Source: an uncultured bacterium
GTDB taxonomy: Bacteria > Verrucomicrobiota > Lentisphaeria > Victivallales > UBA1829
Assembly: GCA_900548385.1 (NCBI GenBank)
Contig: URKJ01000036.1
Span: 1-52,475, forward strand
Direction: 5' to 3'
DNA: 52,475 nucleotides
Part shown: positions 49,982 to 52,475 of the stretch, piece after piece
Position numbering within the stretch: the first letter of the stretch is position 1
How the letters are laid out: each line of letters starts with the position of its first letter
The notes under the pieces: model-generated
Databases searched by the model: none
What the model was told of the DNA's origin: nothing
The model's input: the letters and a program-made list of their open reading frames with translations, nothing else
Position numbers and translations under genes: made by a program

Positions 49982-52426
49982 ATGAAATCTCTTTCCTCAT
50001 TCGCCGTTCTGCTGCTCGCAGGCGGAACGCTCGCAGCCAACCCCGTTTTCAACGGATCGTTTGAACTGGGAACCGATGGCTTCGCTCTCGAAAAAGAGTT
50101 GCGGACGGATACCAATCCCGGCTTGAAATTCATTCCCCTGAAAGTCACGGATCAAGCACCCGGCAGCGGGAAGCGCTCCCTGCTTTTTGAAAATCCCCAT
50201 GCGGAATACTACAACATTTTTTCAAAGGAATTCCGGCTGAAACCCTCCACGGAATATAAACTTTCCGTAAAGCTCAAAAGCTCAAAAGGAAACGACAGCG
50301 TTTTTTTCGGCGTATTCAAAGTCGATCCGCAGTGGTCCGCCCATTCCCGGGCGTTCACCGTCCCGACGGCATGGCAAGAATTTGAATTTACATTCAAAAC
50401 AGCCCCCAGGTCCGGCTGGTACCATATCCTGATCCGTCCGGGGAACCGCGACGCGGCACAGAATTCCAACCTGTTCTTCGATGACCTGAAAATCACGGAA
50501 ACGGGCAAACCGGAAACCGTCACTGCGGAAGCCGTCGCCGTTCCGGACAAACATCTCTACCGGCGCGGCGAGGAAGCGGAAATTCAACTGAAGATCACCA
50601 ACCCGGACTCCAAACCGTTCGCCGGAAACGTCACTGTCACCGGGCGGGAGGAATACGGCGGAAAACTCTGTTTTTCAGAACAGCTTCCCGTCAGACTGGC
50701 GGCGGGAGAAACCGGAACGATCCCGCTGAAAAAACAGAAACTGACCCGCTACGCCGGAATCCGTCTTTCCGTTTCGGGCAGCGGACTGAAAACCCACGAC
50801 TCCTTTTTCTCCGTGATCGGCAGGTACGACGCAAAACCGTTCGACATCGGCAGCAAATACGTCGTGGCTTTCAACGGAAGCCTGGACTATCAGATGCCGC
50901 CGCAGACAAAAACCCCCTCCTATCTGGTCTATAACGCACCGTTGGAAAAACGGTTTGAACTGCTGGCCCAGGCAGGGTGCAGGATTCTCCGCGACCATGA
51001 CGGCGGAGTCCGCGGCGTAAACTGGCCCGCCGTGGAATGGGAACGCGGCAAATTCGATTTCTCTCACCTGGACCGTCAGCTCGCGCTGTATGAAAAATAC
51101 AATATTGTGCTGTTTCCCGTGATCGGCAACGGCTTCATCGAAAATTATCTGCCGTGGCAGAATCAGCGCTGGCCGCTCTGGGTGGTTCCGCTCTCCGAAC
51201 GGGTCAAAAACGATCCGCCGAACTGCATGAAGAGCGTTCGCGGACACATCCTGCTTCCGCCGCCGGAGCTTTACCGCAACTACATCGCCCGGACGGTCAG
51301 GCACATCAAAGGCCGCGTTCCCGTTTACGAGATCATGAACGAACCGAACCTTTACCTTGCTCCGGAAACGTATGTCCGCTACCTGAAAGAGGCGCACGAT
51401 GCAATCCGGTCCGCCGATCCCGCCGCAAAGATTTCCGGCTTCTGCCTGACCAGCGACTTCGGCGCCGCCGCAACGCCGTGGATGCAGACGTGCGTCAAGG
51501 CGGGCGGACTGAATTATGTGGACGCCGTCGGGTTCCACCCCTACGGCGGGCGGGAGCTCGGAGCAATCCGGGCGGCGGACCGTTACATCGCCGATCTCCG
51601 CAAAGAGATGCGCTCTTACGGCAAAGCGGACATGCCGCTCTGGAACACCGAACTGTATTACCTCATCGACCAGCAGGTCAAGCACAACTCATATGAGGAA
51701 AATCTGTGTGCGCCGCATCATGTCGTCTGGCGTTTTCTCGTCGATCTCGGAGAAGGAGTCGTGCAGTCCATCTCCATCCATTCATCAATCCTTTGGAAAA
51801 AGATGTTGACGCCGAACATGCTGACCGGAAAAAACTATCACGAACTGATTCCCTCGGAACTCTTTGTCGCTTACAACACGATGGCGCGGCTGTTTGAGGG
51901 GGCGAAGCCCGTGAAGAAACTCCGCTATCCGAACGGCGTCATCTGCTATGTCTACCGCAAGGACGGCAAGCTCATCGCGGCGGTCTGGAACTATCAGAAG
52001 ACGAAAGGCGTCCACGGCGATCTTTCCGCGTTCCACGTCATGGATATTTTCGGCAATGCGGAAGCTCCCGGCGAAAAGGAACTCGGCGACGCGCCGTTCT
52101 ATCTCACTCCCCGCAGCAGCACCGATGCGGAATTCCTCCGCCAGTTGGAAAAGTTGAAAATCCGTCTGGAACGTCCCGTTTCGGCGGGCCACATCGCCCG
52201 GCGCCTCGGAGGTTCCCTGTATGTGATGCTGCATAACGATTCCGCAAAAGAGCAATCCGGCGTCGCCGGGATCTCCGGCGGAGGAATCGTCGCAACGAAG
52301 ATGATCCGCTTCACCCTGCCCGCAAACGGCAGTCTGCCGTTGGAAATCCCGGTCAAAAATGGAAAAGCCGATGGGAAACCGGCGGAACTGATGCTTTATC
52401 TCAACGGAACGACGTTCCGTCTGCCG
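49982..52426 (+). CDS. Secreted clan GH-A glycosidase, 3' end cut by adapter
   Basis: I read this frame from ATG 49982 to the adapter: 815 codons, no stop. Residues 1-19 are a signal peptide (MKSLSSFAVLLLAGGTLAA). Residues about 20-175 form a CBM-like jelly roll (NGSFELGTDGF, FFDDLKITETG), 180-280 an Ig-like domain, and 290-700 a TIM barrel. The barrel has acid/base Glu454 in YEIMNEPNLY and nucleophile Glu557 in MPLWNTELYY, typical of clan GH-A (GH39-like in style). LRDHDGGVRGVNWPAVEWER and AVGFHPYGG also fit. A beta-rich C-terminal region is cut by the adapter. Substrate is unknown. It is coupled to the pseudopilin by a 31-base gap. AAGGATATG is the weak ribosome site. Confidence 0.85.
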
Positions 52427-52475
52427 CTGTCTCTTATACACATCTCCGAGCCCACGAGACGGAGCTACATCTCGT
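52427..52475. other. Illumina Nextera i7 adapter, not biological
   Basis: CTGTCTCTTATACACATCT starts at 52427 and the adapter continues to 52460, followed by the index GGAGCTAC (52461-52468) and P7 primer bases. It mirrors positions 1-45 with the same index. The genome ends at 52426, so reading frames that run through here are artefacts. Confidence 0.97.

Noticed and set aside
51785..52441. Minus-strand 218-codon frame at the right end
   Set aside because: It begins in adapter sequence (MYKRQ) and is antisense to the real glycosidase gene.

Overview
This window looks like a metagenome-assembled contig from a gut-type bacterium of the PVC superphylum, most likely Lentisphaerota (Victivallis-like). 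The reasons are two pseudopilin genes with F(S/T)L(I/V)ELL N-termini, each beside a large secreted glycosidase; several small carbohydrate-use operons, each with its own regulator; and moderately high GC (mid-50s to about 60% by eye) through most of the sequence. The taxonomy is inferred from gene content and was not searched. Both ends (1-45 and 52427-52475) are Nextera/i7 adapter, so the biological sequence is 46-52426 and the genes at both edges are cut by adapter. The first 2.15 kb is strikingly AT-rich and holds a truncated secreted protein, a frameshifted HExxH remnant and a lipoprotein. This segment is either foreign DNA or a chimeric join.

Layout. 2185-9177 (minus): an AraC regulator followed by a cytoplasmic glycoside operon (DUF2264-like protein, GH42, phosphomannose-isomerase-like protein, nitrilase-family hydrolase). 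9477-13309 (plus): purB, an RluB-type pseudouridine synthase, a UPF0489 protein and a class D beta-lactamase-like lipoprotein. 13310-14886 (minus): a 49-residue microprotein and a PSDC-type pyruvoyl decarboxylase. 15309-23675 (minus): a GntR/LacI hybrid regulator, a strong promoter, then pseudopilin, giant GH2-like protein, small secreted protein and CE7 esterase. 24082-24999: trxB.

25121-28694 (minus) is a compact four-gene accessory cassette behind its own consensus promoter: an IbrA-type PP-loop/PAPS-reductase-like protein, an IbrB-type ParB-like protein, an unrecognised 125-residue protein, and an SNF2-like protein that has lost its Walker A and arginine-finger residues. It lies between housekeeping genes with no visible phage or transposon gene, and is the best candidate here for an undescribed system.

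28969-33596: an aldo/keto reductase, pyruvate kinase, a small acidic protein and cysS. 33610-40589 (plus): a tightly overlapping run of DUF523/TudS-like protein, hotdog thioesterase, ketoacyl synthase, short ketoacyl-synthase-like protein, cobalamin-type radical SAM protein, GT2-DUF2062 fusion, LpxL-like acyltransferase and GT2. This resembles parts of aryl-polyene or other lipid clusters but lacks a visible carrier protein. 40607-44246: SH3 protein, mutarotase-like DUF4380 protein, polyprenyl synthetase and aroE. 44301-48672 (minus): a LacI regulator controlling a GH29 fucosidase and a Gfo/Idh/MocA oxidoreductase. 48807-52426 (plus): promoter, structured leader RNA, second pseudopilin, and a truncated secreted clan GH-A glycosidase.

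Together the genes show a saccharolytic anaerobe with glycan-specific regulons, some embedded central metabolism, one lipid or polyene-like pathway and one unexplained nucleotide- or nucleic-acid-associated cassette. No tRNA, rRNA, CRISPR array, IS element or integrase was recognised.
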